Shown here piece by piece: positions 7,467-16,622 of a stretch of DNA of 64,000 nt (within the stretch, counting starts at the first letter, position 1; each line of letters starts with the position of its first letter). The notes below the pieces were generated by a model. The model worked only from the letters and a program-made list of their open reading frames with translations. It searched no databases and was not told the DNA's origin. The stretch lies in assembly GCA_965229645.1 (NCBI GenBank), contig OZ245893.1, positions 248,001-312,000 of the forward strand, given 5' to 3'. Origin of the DNA: CAXQZM01 sp965229645 (GTDB lineage: Bacteria; Pseudomonadota; Alphaproteobacteria; UBA7985). A program made the translations under genes and the position numbers.

Positions 7467-9140
7467 TTAGGCCTCCATGAGGTAAGGGGTAAACAAGTCA
7501 GGCTGACTTTGGCGGAAGGCGAGGGCTAGATCCTGCACCTGCCGCCGCATTAGGGGGCGCCACGCGAGCTTGGTTTCGTGGTTCGGGGCCTTGACTCGCT
7601 TTGCCAGGGCTTGTTCATAGTGTTTGATTAAGGCGCGGCGGCCCTCGCTAGCGATGCGGATGCCGTCGTCTGGAAGGGCCATGAACATGTCGGGCCGCAA
7701 GCGGCGGGCATTGAATAAATAGACCACCGCGCCCTCGACCAGGGGCGCACGAAAAATGTCCATGAAGTCATAGACCAACCCCTCGGTTTGGTCGGAAACA
7801 CGATGCAAGAAGCCGATCCCCGGATGCAGATGCGTATGCGAGATGGCCGCGCTGATGTCGCGTTGTAGCAAGGCGCCCATGTAGTTCAGTGCGGCGTTGA
7901 GCGCATCGGTGGCGGGGCGGATGCGGCGGAAAGGCGCTTGCGCGCCTTCGCACAAGAGACCGAGCGCAGGCCAGTAATACCAGCGGCGATTGAAAATGGC
8001 TCTTTTGATCGCTGGTATAAGGGCCGCAGTCGCGGCCCTTATACCAGCGATCATAAGAGTCGTTCTGGGTCGCCGCTGGTATAATTCCTTGTCGGTCGTG
8101 GACTGAACCACAAAACTCAAGTTGCGCAACCCCAGCGACCGACCCTGTTCCAGCACGTAGAGCACGCGGTCGCCGCGATCAAACCCCGCCTTGGCTTCGG
8201 TCTCTTGGGTCAAAGCGCGATCACGTTCTGCCTGACCTTCGCGGCCCAGGGCTTTCAGCAATTCGACAGGGTTTTCTTCAGGGTCATTGACCTGTTGCAG
8301 GGCAAAGCTACGGACAAACAGATGGCCCAAAAATTCAAATCCCCGCTCAAAATCATGAACACGGGTACCGCCCTCGTGCATCTCGAGGCCATGGTGGTGC
8401 AGCACGCGTTGCGCCCGCGCTAAAGCCGCCTGCGCCGTCCTTTCGCGCTTGCACAAAATGATGAAGTCATCAGCAAAGCGCACCATGTGCGCGCCTTGTT
8501 GTTGAATTTGCTTGTCCAAAGCATCCAGGTAAAGATTCGCTAGCAACGGGGACAGGGGCGAGCCTTGGGCCACACCTTTGCCTTGCGTTCCCGTTTCAAG
8601 GGCTTGGTGCTCCAAAATCAAGGCGATCAGGTCAACAAGTTCTGGCCCGCCAGGTTGGGCTGCCAGCGCGGTGTCCAATTTTTCCAGCAAAGTTTCGTGA
8701 CGAACCTGATCAAAAAAATTGACGATATCGGCCTCGACCACATAGGTGTAGCCCGCATTGCGCAGATTGACGACCTTCTCCACGGCTTGCTTGACGGACC
8801 GTCCCTGACGGTAGGCGAAGCTGCCGTCGTGAAACTCGGGGTCCAAAATGGGGTCCAAACTTTGGGCGATGGCACTCAGAACGACGCGGTCCTGGACCGA
8901 AGGAATGACCAGGCGACGGGTACCGCCTTTCTTCTTGGGAATATCGACAAAGCGATGCGGTCTGGGCTCATACTCCCCGCATCGCAAGGCTTGGGAGAGA
9001 GCGTCCAACCGCCGCCCGAAGTTTTGCGCGAACTGCTCCAAGGTCTGCCCATCCCCGCCCGCGCACCCCGCGTTAGCGCGCACCCGCTCCCAGCCCTCGC
9101 GCAAACTGTGTGTTGAAATTAGGTTTTGCCAAAGCGACAT
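7467..9140 (-). CDS. Reverse transcriptase-Cas1 fusion, Cas1 part disrupted by an in-frame MITE
   Basis: 557 residues. The RT domain (about 5-290) is of the group II intron type: IPKKKGGTRRLVIP, ADIVNFFD (138-144), GVAQGSPLSPLLANLYLD (189-206) and the catalytic RFADD (221-225). The Cas1 part starts near 324 (RVLYVLEQG) but breaks off after residue 352. Residues 353-388 are encoded by a palindromic MITE, and Cas1 resumes at YWPALGLLCEG. The Cas1 C-terminal half keeps IGFLH (His446) and VYDFMD (Asp458). About 100 residues are missing, including the helix with the first catalytic glutamate (normally in an E..AA..YW context). RT-Cas1 proteins acquire spacers from RNA and DNA. Here the RT may be intact, while Cas1 integration is probably lost. 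The frame stays open throughout. Confidence 0.92.
   Translation of the reverse strand: MSLWQNLISTHSLREGWERVRANAGCAGGDGQTLEQFAQNFGRRLDALSQALRCGEYEPRPHRFVDIPKKKGGTRRLVIPSVQDRVVLSAIAQSLDPILDPEFHDGSFAYRQGRSVKQAVEKVVNLRNAGYTYVVEADIVNFFDQVRHETLLEKLDTALAAQPGGPELVDLIALILEHQALETGTQGKGVAQGSPLSPLLANLYLDALDKQIQQQGAHMVRFADDFIILCKRERTAQAALARAQRVLHHHGLEMHEGGTRVHDFERGFEFLGHLFVRSFALQQVNDPEENPVELLKALGREGQAERDRALTQETEAKAGFDRGDRVLYVLEQGRSLGLRNLSFVVQSTTDKELYQRRPRTTLMIAGIRAATAALIPAIKRAIFNRRWYYWPALGLLCEGAQAPFRRIRPATDALNAALNYMGALLQRDISAAISHTHLHPGIGFLHRVSDQTEGLVYDFMDIFRAPLVEGAVVYLFNARRLRPDMFMALPDDGIRIASEGRRALIKHYEQALAKRVKAPNHETKLAWRPLMRRQVQDLALAFRQSQPDLFTPYLMEA
7977..8082. mobile_element. MITE family A, copy 1 (106 bp), inside the RT-cas1 gene
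   Basis: Terminal inverted repeats ATACCAGCGGCGA / TCGCCGCTGGTAT. Inside is a second palindrome, TGATCGCTGGTATAAGGGCC-GC, around the centre AGTC. The same ends and core occur at 62829-63026 and, shortened, at 48007-48174. The insertion is in frame and codes for residues 353-388 of the fusion protein. Confidence 0.9.
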
Positions 9141-9345
9141 GAGGAGCCTATAAGAAGCAGTGCTGAGGGACCAATGAGGCGTGTTTTTGCCTCAGAAGCG
9201 GGCTCTAGTACATACCCAGTAAGGCTTTTGGCTGCAACATAAAAGGAGAAACAGACCTTTGAAAGATCTTCAGGCGATGAATTTACCCTCAGCCTCAGAA
9301 CAGGGGCTAGAATCCCCAATGAAATCAAGGGCTTCCAGAGGGTGA
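9141..9345 (+). promoter_or_regulatory. Leader of CRISPR array 3 and divergent RT-cas1 promoter region
   Basis: 205 bp between the divergent RT-cas1 start and the first repeat at 9346. The leader-proximal end reads CAAGGGCTTCCAGAGGGTGA. A nearly identical inverted copy is the leader of array 1. It should hold both the array promoter (rightward) and the adaptation gene promoter (leftward). Confidence 0.72.
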
Positions 9346-11431
9346 GGTTCAGCAGCCTGCTCGCATGACAGCGAATTGAAACCCGCCTTGCAGCGGCGAA
9401 ATTTATATCATAAGGGTTCAGCAGCCTGCTCGCATGACAGCGAATTGAAACACGGTTTATTGGGCCTAGGTCGCCATGCTGTTGGGTTCAGCAGCCTGCT
9501 CGCATGACAGCGAATTGAAACTTCGGGACCTCACACCATGCCCCGATGAATTGGGTTCAGCAGCCTGCTCGCATGACAGCGAATTGAAACCCCGACCCGT
9601 CGGACCCCCAGTTTTGATCAATTTGGGTTCAGCAGCCTGCTCGCATGACAGCGAATTGAAACCAACCTCCAAACCCCAACAAAATTTACCGTCAGGTTCA
9701 GCAGCCTGCTCGCATGACAGCGAATTGAAACCTCCTTTCTAGGTCACCATGCTTTTGCGCGTGGGTTCAGCAGCCTGCTCGCATGACAGCGAATTGAAAC
9801 CACGTCGTCTTTGAACCCGCGTAATATATATTTTGGTTCAGCAGCCTGCTCGCATGACAGCGAATTGAAACCGAATGTCCCAAAGGTGGAGAACAGGTTG
9901 TAGTCCCCGGTTCAGCAGCCTGCTCGCATGACAGCGAATTGAAACTCGGTTGATTGGGCCTAGGTCACCATGCTTTTGGTTCAGCAGCCTGCTCGCATGA
10001 CAGCGAATTGAAACTATAATCAAAAACTTTTTTCTTTGAAAAAGGTTCAGGTTCAGCAGCCTGCTCGCATGACAGCGAATTGAAACGACGAGGCGGTGGC
10101 GTGATGGATGTCCTCATTGGTTCAGCAGCCTGCTCGCATGACAGCGAATTGAAACTAATTCCCTCCATTGAGAGTTGACCGTTTTCGGTTCAGCAGCCTG
10201 CTCGCATGACAGCGAATTGAAACGTCAAATTCGAAATCTCCGTTGAGGAGATCCTGGTTCAGCAGCCTGCTCGCATGACAGCGAATTGAAACGGGCCAAG
10301 CCTATTGGGAAGCACTGCGACTTAGGTTCAGCAGCCTGCTCGCATGACAGCGAATTGAAACTCAATTTTCGCGGCCCTTCCGGTGCTTTTTTTTTTTTGG
10401 TTCAGCAGCCTGCTCGCATGACAGCGAATTGAAACACCACTGCATCAATATCATCGATGGTGACTGAGGTTCAGCAGCCTGCTCGCATGACAGCGAATTG
10501 AAACCGTGGGCCAAGATAAACTCGCGCAAGGCGTCGCCAGGTTCAGCAGCCTGCTCGCATGACAGCGAATTGAAACGCCGAGGCTGATTGGTACATACCA
10601 AAGCCAGGTTCAGCAGCCTGCTCGCATGACAGCGAATTGAAACTTCGAGGCCATCGAGCAGCCCTTCGAGAAAGTTCGCCTGGTTCAGCAGCCTGCTCGC
10701 ATGACAGCGAATTGAAACAACAACGGACCAATGAAGCTCTCGTTGTGCTACGGTTCAGCAGCCTGCTCGCATGACAGCGAATTGAAACTTGTGTCGTCAA
10801 AAGAGACGCCAAAAAACGATGAGGTTCAGCAGCCTGCTCGCATGACAGCGAATTGAAACCCATGTACTGCTACATGTCTACATCTGCATTTCGGGTTCAG
10901 CAGCCTGCTCGCATGACAGCGAATTGAAACGCCGCTGCGCGGCCCTCTTTTGTAAAAGTTTTTTTGGTTCAGCAGCCTGCTCGCATGACAGCGAATTGAA
11001 ACGCCGCTGCGCGGCCCTCTTTTTTAAAAGTTTTTTTGGTTCAGCAGCCTGCTCGCATGACAGCGAATTGAAACTATGATGACACTGAGGAAAGAAACGG
11101 GAAAAAAAGGTTCAGCAGCCTGCTCGCATGACAGCGAATTGAAACCATATGCGCCAAATCCAATCATAACCAGTAGCCATAGGGTTCAGCAGCCTGCTCG
11201 CATGACAGCGAATTGAAACTTCATCTCAGTGACTTGAGTTTCCAAAGTTTTGGTTCAGCAGCCTGCTCGCATGACAGCGAATTGAAACGTACACACCCCA
11301 AGCGAATGGGGCGGCACCTCCAGGTTCAGCAGCCTGCTCGCATGACAGCGAATTGAAACATGACGCCATCCTTGACAATAATTGGTTGCTTGTTGGTTCA
11401 GCAGCCTGCTCGCATGACAGCGAATTGAAAC
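9346..11431 (+). CRISPR. CRISPR array 3: 30 repeats of 37 bp, 29 spacers
   Basis: The repeats read GGTTCAGCAGCC...GACAGCGAATTGAAAC on the + strand, with spacers of about 32-38 bp. The first repeat is at 9346 and the last at 11395. All look intact, with no degenerate distal copy. Several spacers resemble each other (9452, 9732, 9946), and two neighbours at 10931 and 11003 differ by one base. The array ends 186 bp before the effector operon and reads in the same direction. Confidence 0.98.
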
Positions 11432-11617
11432 TCAGCGCCAAAAATGGAATAAATCTCTGTGGGAAGGTTCACGAACTCGCTTGAACGAAGGCCTAATTCT
11501 GGGCCGAGCGACCCGCAGGTTGGCTTTATCCACAAAAATGGATCTTAGACCATTTTAGCAGGGTTGAAAATCTGGAGTCCTGAAGCTAGCCGAGTAGATG
11601 GAAAAAGGAGTTATCGA
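11432..11617 (+). promoter_or_regulatory. Intergenic region upstream of the type III effector operon
   Basis: 186 bp with no repeat or gene. It presumably holds the promoter of the operon starting at 11618. AAAAAGGAG just before 11618 is a strong ribosome binding site that decides that start over a TTG at 11564. Confidence 0.45.
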
Positions 11618-13306
11618 ATGACGGATTTGCCATCAGACGCTCATGAAATAAAGCTTCTTCACTATCGCCTAGTTTTTCACGTTCCCTTAGTGTTTCGAGG
11701 TTCAAGGCCTTTCGAGCGCATGCGCGCTGAGTTGCGGGAAAAAATCGTCCAGCAGAACGGGTGGCAAGCCACCGCTGATCCAGGCGATTTTGATTTTTCA
11801 GAAGCCGTGTACTTCCATAAGTTCGTGGCAAAATTTCTCTACGCAACGGACTCAGATTTTGTTGATAGCTATGCGTTTCAACCTGATCCAGACGCACACA
11901 TCGAAATTCAGGCGCAATTTGAGGGTCGAAACTTAAGTTTTAACCTAGAACGCCATAGCGTCCAACTCTTTAAGCCTGGTACCGCTATGATGAGGTTGGA
12001 ACTGGCGTGCAAGGGTCACGCTGGGGAGAAAAACTCTCTCACCTTGGCAGACGCCCTCGAAGCGACCGACAAGCTCCGCCGCGTATTTGCGCCCTACTAC
12101 GAGCAATCGGGGCTCGGCGGTGGGGTTCCGAAAGAAGTCACTGTGGATGGGCAGGTCTTTTCGAGACTAAATCAAAAGGAAGAGCAAACGACGCATCTAA
12201 GGTCCAACTTATCCAATAACCCCCTCATCCTCGGGCATTGGGGGGCATGGCTGGCACCCTTCGATCTTGGCAAGCAAAACCCAGATTGGAACCTGCCCGC
12301 CGACGAACGCGTCCCCACCATGGCCTATATGGAATTGGAGAAGAGTGAGGCGCCCCACGCCAAGTTCGCGCAAATCAGCGAGGCTGATTGGTGGCGTATC
12401 GCCGAGTGCGACACCGTGCCGACGGGTAAGGGGAAAAAAAGTTGTACTTACCACCAGTATAACCGCGATCATATGGGAGGTTTGAAACGCACCTATTTCT
12501 ACGACCGTTTCATGCCGGATCAATACATTAGTCCTGGCTCTGCAACGCGACATATTTTTGGTGGTGCCGTCTATAGCCTGGTTACAGCTTGCGAGGTTGA
12601 CACGAAGGACTCGACGAAGGACGAAGAACCTGGGTTTCAGCTCCGCATTTTCTGTGGTCATTACGAAAAGATGGCACGGCTGGCCCATTTCAATCACAAC
12701 TCGTTGCTCGCATTTTCGGCGCGAGTTTCAGATATCGTAACGAAGTTTAGGGGAGAACCCGAGGGGTTTCGACGTGAAATAAAAACTCTGCGTGAAGAGT
12801 TTATGGCCTTCACGCATCGATATTGGTTCACGGGCGTTTCCAATCAAATCCAACCGTCGGAGATGTTCGCACTTTGGCGAAAAAGTCTGCGGTTGGACGA
12901 GCTGTTTGAGGAGGTGCGTCAGGAGATCAACGATGCGTCCGACTTTGCCAACGCACAGGACTCTGTTGAGCTGGCAGAGCAGGCGACGAGGCAGGCAGAA
13001 ATCGCAGAAGATCAAGCGCGTGCTTCGCATACCCTCAGCATGGTTGGTCTCTTGCTTGCGGTACTGTTGGGCACCATTGAGTTCTCCAACTTTCAAGGGG
13101 TTGAATTATTTTTTGGGTGGCTTTTTAATTTGGTTGGATATCCAGTATCAACCATCGCGAACTACTTTGGAGTATCCGCTTATTCACTTTCGGCTGTGGC
13201 CGAAATTACCCAGTTCCTTATCTTATTTGCGCTCTTATATTTAGTGTTGACTTACCTTCGTAGATATTTTGAGAATCGAACAAACAAAGAGACGAGAGCA
13301 AAATGA
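11618..13306 (+). CDS. CRISPR-associated membrane protein with CorA-like architecture, candidate type III accessory effector
   Basis: 562 residues with a large soluble N-terminal region (about 1-440) that I do not recognise. A predicted coiled coil (about 425-475, DSVELAEQATRQAEIAEDQA) follows, then two hydrophobic segments at about 478-500 (VGLLLAVLLGTIEF) and 522-547 (ITQFLILFALLYLVLTYL), and a basic tail. A long soluble domain, a helical stalk and two C-terminal membrane helices match the CorA-type proteins known next to type III loci; in one studied case these respond to SAM-AMP made by Cas10. A typical GMN pore motif is not visible. It is the first gene of the operon and overlaps cas10 by 4 bp (ATGA), so it is co-translated with the signal-making subunit. 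The ATG with AAAGGAG at 11618 is chosen. The CorA assignment is an inference from topology and context. Confidence 0.6.
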   Translation: MTDLPSDAHEIKLLHYRLVFHVPLVFRGSRPFERMRAELREKIVQQNGWQATADPGDFDFSEAVYFHKFVAKFLYATDSDFVDSYAFQPDPDAHIEIQAQFEGRNLSFNLERHSVQLFKPGTAMMRLELACKGHAGEKNSLTLADALEATDKLRRVFAPYYEQSGLGGGVPKEVTVDGQVFSRLNQKEEQTTHLRSNLSNNPLILGHWGAWLAPFDLGKQNPDWNLPADERVPTMAYMELEKSEAPHAKFAQISEADWWRIAECDTVPTGKGKKSCTYHQYNRDHMGGLKRTYFYDRFMPDQYISPGSATRHIFGGAVYSLVTACEVDTKDSTKDEEPGFQLRIFCGHYEKMARLAHFNHNSLLAFSARVSDIVTKFRGEPEGFRREIKTLREEFMAFTHRYWFTGVSNQIQPSEMFALWRKSLRLDELFEEVRQEINDASDFANAQDSVELAEQATRQAEIAEDQARASHTLSMVGLLLAVLLGTIEFSNFQGVELFFGWLFNLVGYPVSTIANYFGVSAYSLSAVAEITQFLILFALLYLVLTYLRRYFENRTNKETRAK

Positions 13307-14841
13307 GCGTCCAGGAAAAATCTCTCGTTCTCCGCATTGAGGGCGCCAACTTTGATGCCTGTTTGTACGACACCGATGACTTGTCGGTGGTGCTGGGCGC
13401 CAGCTCGCTGATGGAAGAGATGCCAGAGCGCGTTAAGGAGGCTTTGAGCAAGGCGGGCATTGACGCGACGCGCCAGGTTTTCGGTGGGTCCTTGGCCGTG
13501 TTCCAATTGCAAGAGGGGCAGGTAGCGCGCGCGGTGAACGTCGCCCGTGATTGCCTTGCAAAGGACGAATTCGTCCATCTCTCCTTCCTCATCACCACCG
13601 GGCAAGGAGAATGTGTCAACGCGGCGGCGAATCAGGCGGCCAATTTTGCCAAACGTCAGCAGTTGCAGGCCTTTACCTTTCAACCCTTCGCCACCGAGGA
13701 CGCGACCCGCCCCGATGCCTTCGATAAGAAGCGACCCGCCAAAAAAGCGACGATCATTAAACAAAGGCCCGCCTCTCAAGCGACGTTCGACCGTCAAGCC
13801 TTTGGGCGTAAACAACGTGAAAAAATGTTCCTTGATGTCATCCGCAAACGTACGACAATCGACGAGCGGCACATCAAGTTTTGCGACACGTTGGAGGACC
13901 TAGTTACTTACGATCAGGCAACGCGCCCCCACGGCATTCCCGAAACCCTGATCAATAAAATTGCCCTGATCCATCTTGACGGTGATCGCTTTAGCAAGGC
14001 TGCGGAAGTCATCACCCCCGCCAAATTTTCAGACGAACTTGAGGAGAAACTTGGGGAGGTCTTGGATCGCTGGGTCCAGGATACGATTGGGCAGGAGCCG
14101 GACGATACGAACGGCAAGCGCACCTTTCGGATGCAAGTGCTGATTTGGGGTGGCGACGACTTAACCTTGGTTGTGCCAGCCTGGCGTGCTTTGCCCGTGT
14201 TAGAGGGCTTTTATGAGGTGACCAACGGCTGGAAAGTTAAAAACTGCGAAACCAAAAAAGAGGTCGAGCTCAGTTTCACCGCTGGCGTCACTATCGCGAA
14301 CAAGAAGGCGCCCGTTCGCCTGCTGACGCGCCTGGCCGAGGCGTCGGTGCGCAAGGCCAAGGAAGATGGCTTTCGCAATTCGGTGAGCTTTGATATTTTT
14401 GAAAGCGTCGCGCCCATGGAACAGGGCGAACTGGCGGGCTACCGCCAACGCCGCCTGCCAAGTGGTATGAAGGAAAAGCAAAACGCCGAAGACATGCCCT
14501 ACGCTTTCGACGCCAAGAAGCTTGATGTCCTCAAACAAACCATTGCGCACCTCAAAGCACCGAAAGAGGACCAAGACCCAGTCGCGCGCCACAAACTCTA
14601 TCAACTCTTGACTATCGACGATGATGCCAAGTTTGAAGAGGCGTTCGACACCTATTTGCAACGCACCAGAAACCTCAGTTCTCATGCCGCGAAGAAATCC
14701 CTAAAGTTGCCCTTTGGGGGTGAGCAGGGTGAGGCTGTGGAGGCATCACACCTGCGCACTCACATCTTTTGGATCACCCAACTGTGGGACTATGTGCAGG
14801 CTGCGCCTTCGCCACCAGCTGGGGAGGGCACGGTGCCATGA
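13303..14841 (+). CDS. cas10: Cas10, type III large subunit with GGDD cyclase motif, no HD domain
   Basis: 512 residues, short for Cas10. Palm 1 starts at the very N-terminus (SLVLRIEGANFDACLYDTDD, then LGASSLMEEM), so there is no room for the usual N-terminal HD nuclease. Palm 2 shows ALIHLDGDRFSKAA (221-234) and the nucleotide cyclase motif LIWGGDDLTLVVP with GGDD at 283-286. It probably makes a nucleotide second messenger when the complex binds target RNA, but does not cut ssDNA. It overlaps both neighbours by 4 bp (ATGA), indicating tight coupling. The C-terminus (VEASHLRTHIFWITQLWDYV) looks complete. Confidence 0.92.
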   Translation: MSVQEKSLVLRIEGANFDACLYDTDDLSVVLGASSLMEEMPERVKEALSKAGIDATRQVFGGSLAVFQLQEGQVARAVNVARDCLAKDEFVHLSFLITTGQGECVNAAANQAANFAKRQQLQAFTFQPFATEDATRPDAFDKKRPAKKATIIKQRPASQATFDRQAFGRKQREKMFLDVIRKRTTIDERHIKFCDTLEDLVTYDQATRPHGIPETLINKIALIHLDGDRFSKAAEVITPAKFSDELEEKLGEVLDRWVQDTIGQEPDDTNGKRTFRMQVLIWGGDDLTLVVPAWRALPVLEGFYEVTNGWKVKNCETKKEVELSFTAGVTIANKKAPVRLLTRLAEASVRKAKEDGFRNSVSFDIFESVAPMEQGELAGYRQRRLPSGMKEKQNAEDMPYAFDAKKLDVLKQTIAHLKAPKEDQDPVARHKLYQLLTIDDDAKFEEAFDTYLQRTRNLSSHAAKKSLKLPFGGEQGEAVEASHLRTHIFWITQLWDYVQAAPSPPAGEGTVP

Positions 14842-16622
14842 ACCGCTTGATCCTCGCCCTAAAGGTGTCCGTCCAGGCGCCGTTTATCTTTCCCACCTTA
14901 CGCGCGGGGGACCAGTCCAAGGACATCCATGCCTCCCGAGATGATTGGGGGCGGCCTTTGATCCCCCAAGACCAACTGCGCGGTGTGTTTCGCGAGGCGC
15001 TGGAGCGGGTGGCGGCCCAAGACGATAGTCCCATCTCAACAGCGGACCTTAGCCACCTATTCGGGGAACCAACGGGCGATGCTTTGCAGTATGACCCCAA
15101 CAAAAAGGCGGACGAGGCCGAGCCCCTCGACCTAAGTGACACGGGGCGCGCGCGCCTGTTCTTCACCGATGCCATTTGCCAAGATGACCAAAGGCGCGCC
15201 AGGGGAGACGATGTCGGGTTCGTGCCCGTCACCCGCGTCGCCCTTGACGAGCAAACAGGCGCGGCCAAGGATGGCCACCTGATCGTCATTGATCAAGTGG
15301 CCCACCATGGGGAGATCGTCGTCTTCGAAGCCACTGCTGACTTGCTCATCACGGAGGACGCCATCGCGAAGTGGGAGGCGGCCTTTCAGGCTGCCAGCAC
15401 CTGGATCAGCGCCCTGGGTGGTATGAAGAGCGCTGGTTTTGGGAGGGTCAAGGCGCTGCAGGTTTCTACACAAGGGTACCCGCCCATTGCACCTGATACG
15501 ATGGCGCAGCAAAGCCCAGAGGGGCCTCAACGCTATCGCTTCACCTTTGACCGTCCGTTCTTGGTCGATAGCGACCGCACCGCCGCCAATGTCTATTTGG
15601 GGCAGGAGGTGGTGCCTGGGGGTGTCCTCAAGGGGGCTCTGGCCCGCAAGTTAGAGTTGGCGGGGGTGAAGGTGTCGAGTGACCCCGAACTATCGGCGGC
15701 CTTTGCGGCCCTGCGGATCAGTCATGCACGGCCCAGCGGTGCGCCCCTGCCCATTCCTAGTTCGATTTATGTGGGTGAAAACGCCAAAGATGTCGAGGTT
15801 CACGATGCCTGCGATTCGGCGGACTTTGACCGCCAGGCGGCGCGGCTCCACTCCGTTCGGTTTCAAGCGGACTGGAAGCCAAAGCATAGGGACCAGGTGA
15901 CCAAGCGCCTGGGCTATCCCGAGGCCCCAGAACTCGAACGCGACGTTCGCTTGCACGTTGCCCTGAAAGACGGTGTCGCAGAGGACAAACTGATCTACGA
16001 GGCGAGCGCCGTTGTGCCTAAAGGGCATACATGGGACGTCGAGATCGATTATTCGCGCTGCGGTGGCGAGGCCGCCCGTTTCGCCGCTTTCTTCGAAAGT
16101 GGCTTGTTCGGGATCGGCCAAACAGCGGCGGCGCTTAAGGACTTGGAAAATGTCACGGCGCAAGCGCCAGCGGCCAATGGTTCCTCGTTCACCAACGCCG
16201 CTATGCTCGCCACCGATGCCTGCCTCATGCTCATGGGCACGGCAGGGCTGAAGTGGCAAGAGGCTGCGGACGCCCGCGCCTTTTACACACGCTATTGGGC
16301 CGAGGCGGCAAATTTGGAACTCAAGGAATTCTTTGCCTGGCAGGACATCGCGGGCGGCTTTGTCGGGCGACGGTTTGCCAAAGCGGGGACTTACAACCCC
16401 TTCTTGCTGACCAAGGCGGGCAGCGTCTTTGTGTTCGCAGGCAACGAAGCCGACGTGAGCCTAAAACTGGCCAAGCTTGCCAAGACGGGCGTTGGGCCAC
16501 TCGACTGCGATCGACCAGCAGGTGCGCGACATCTCAACTGGCAGCAATGCCCGTATCTGGGCGAAAATGGTTACGGTGCCCTCGTGCCGCTGCCACGCCT
16601 CGTGGGGGAGGGCACGTCATGA
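14838..16622 (+). CDS. Fused RAMP protein: Cas7 domain plus Cas5 (Csx10-like) domain
   Basis: 594 residues. Domain 1 (about 1-210) is a Cas7-like RAMP with LIPQDQLRGVFREALE and the glycine loop LGGMKSAGFGRVKAL (193-207). Domain 2 begins at about 232 (RYRFTFDRPFLVDSD) with VVPGGVLKGALARKLE (258-273) and ends in GENGYGALVPLP, features of Csx10, the Cas5 of type III-D. A helical stretch (about 425-510) might be a Cas11-like part, as in the Cas7-Cas5-Cas11 fusion of III-D variants, but I cannot prove it. It would form the crRNA 5'-handle end of the complex. Start ATG 14838 overlaps the cas10 stop by 4 bp. Confidence 0.78.
   Translation: MNRLILALKVSVQAPFIFPTLRAGDQSKDIHASRDDWGRPLIPQDQLRGVFREALERVAAQDDSPISTADLSHLFGEPTGDALQYDPNKKADEAEPLDLSDTGRARLFFTDAICQDDQRRARGDDVGFVPVTRVALDEQTGAAKDGHLIVIDQVAHHGEIVVFEATADLLITEDAIAKWEAAFQAASTWISALGGMKSAGFGRVKALQVSTQGYPPIAPDTMAQQSPEGPQRYRFTFDRPFLVDSDRTAANVYLGQEVVPGGVLKGALARKLELAGVKVSSDPELSAAFAALRISHARPSGAPLPIPSSIYVGENAKDVEVHDACDSADFDRQAARLHSVRFQADWKPKHRDQVTKRLGYPEAPELERDVRLHVALKDGVAEDKLIYEASAVVPKGHTWDVEIDYSRCGGEAARFAAFFESGLFGIGQTAAALKDLENVTAQAPAANGSSFTNAAMLATDACLMLMGTAGLKWQEAADARAFYTRYWAEAANLELKEFFAWQDIAGGFVGRRFAKAGTYNPFLLTKAGSVFVFAGNEADVSLKLAKLAKTGVGPLDCDRPAGARHLNWQQCPYLGENGYGALVPLPRLVGEGTS

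Noticed and set aside
9466..11441. Many ORFs on both strands across arrays 3 and 4 with repeated peptides such as FNSLSCEQAAEP
   Set aside because: They are read-through of the CRISPR repeats and spacers in open frames, not genes.
11564..11617. TTG start 54 bp before the membrane protein's ATG
   Set aside because: The ATG at 11618 has a strong AAAGGAG site; the upstream codons look non-coding.
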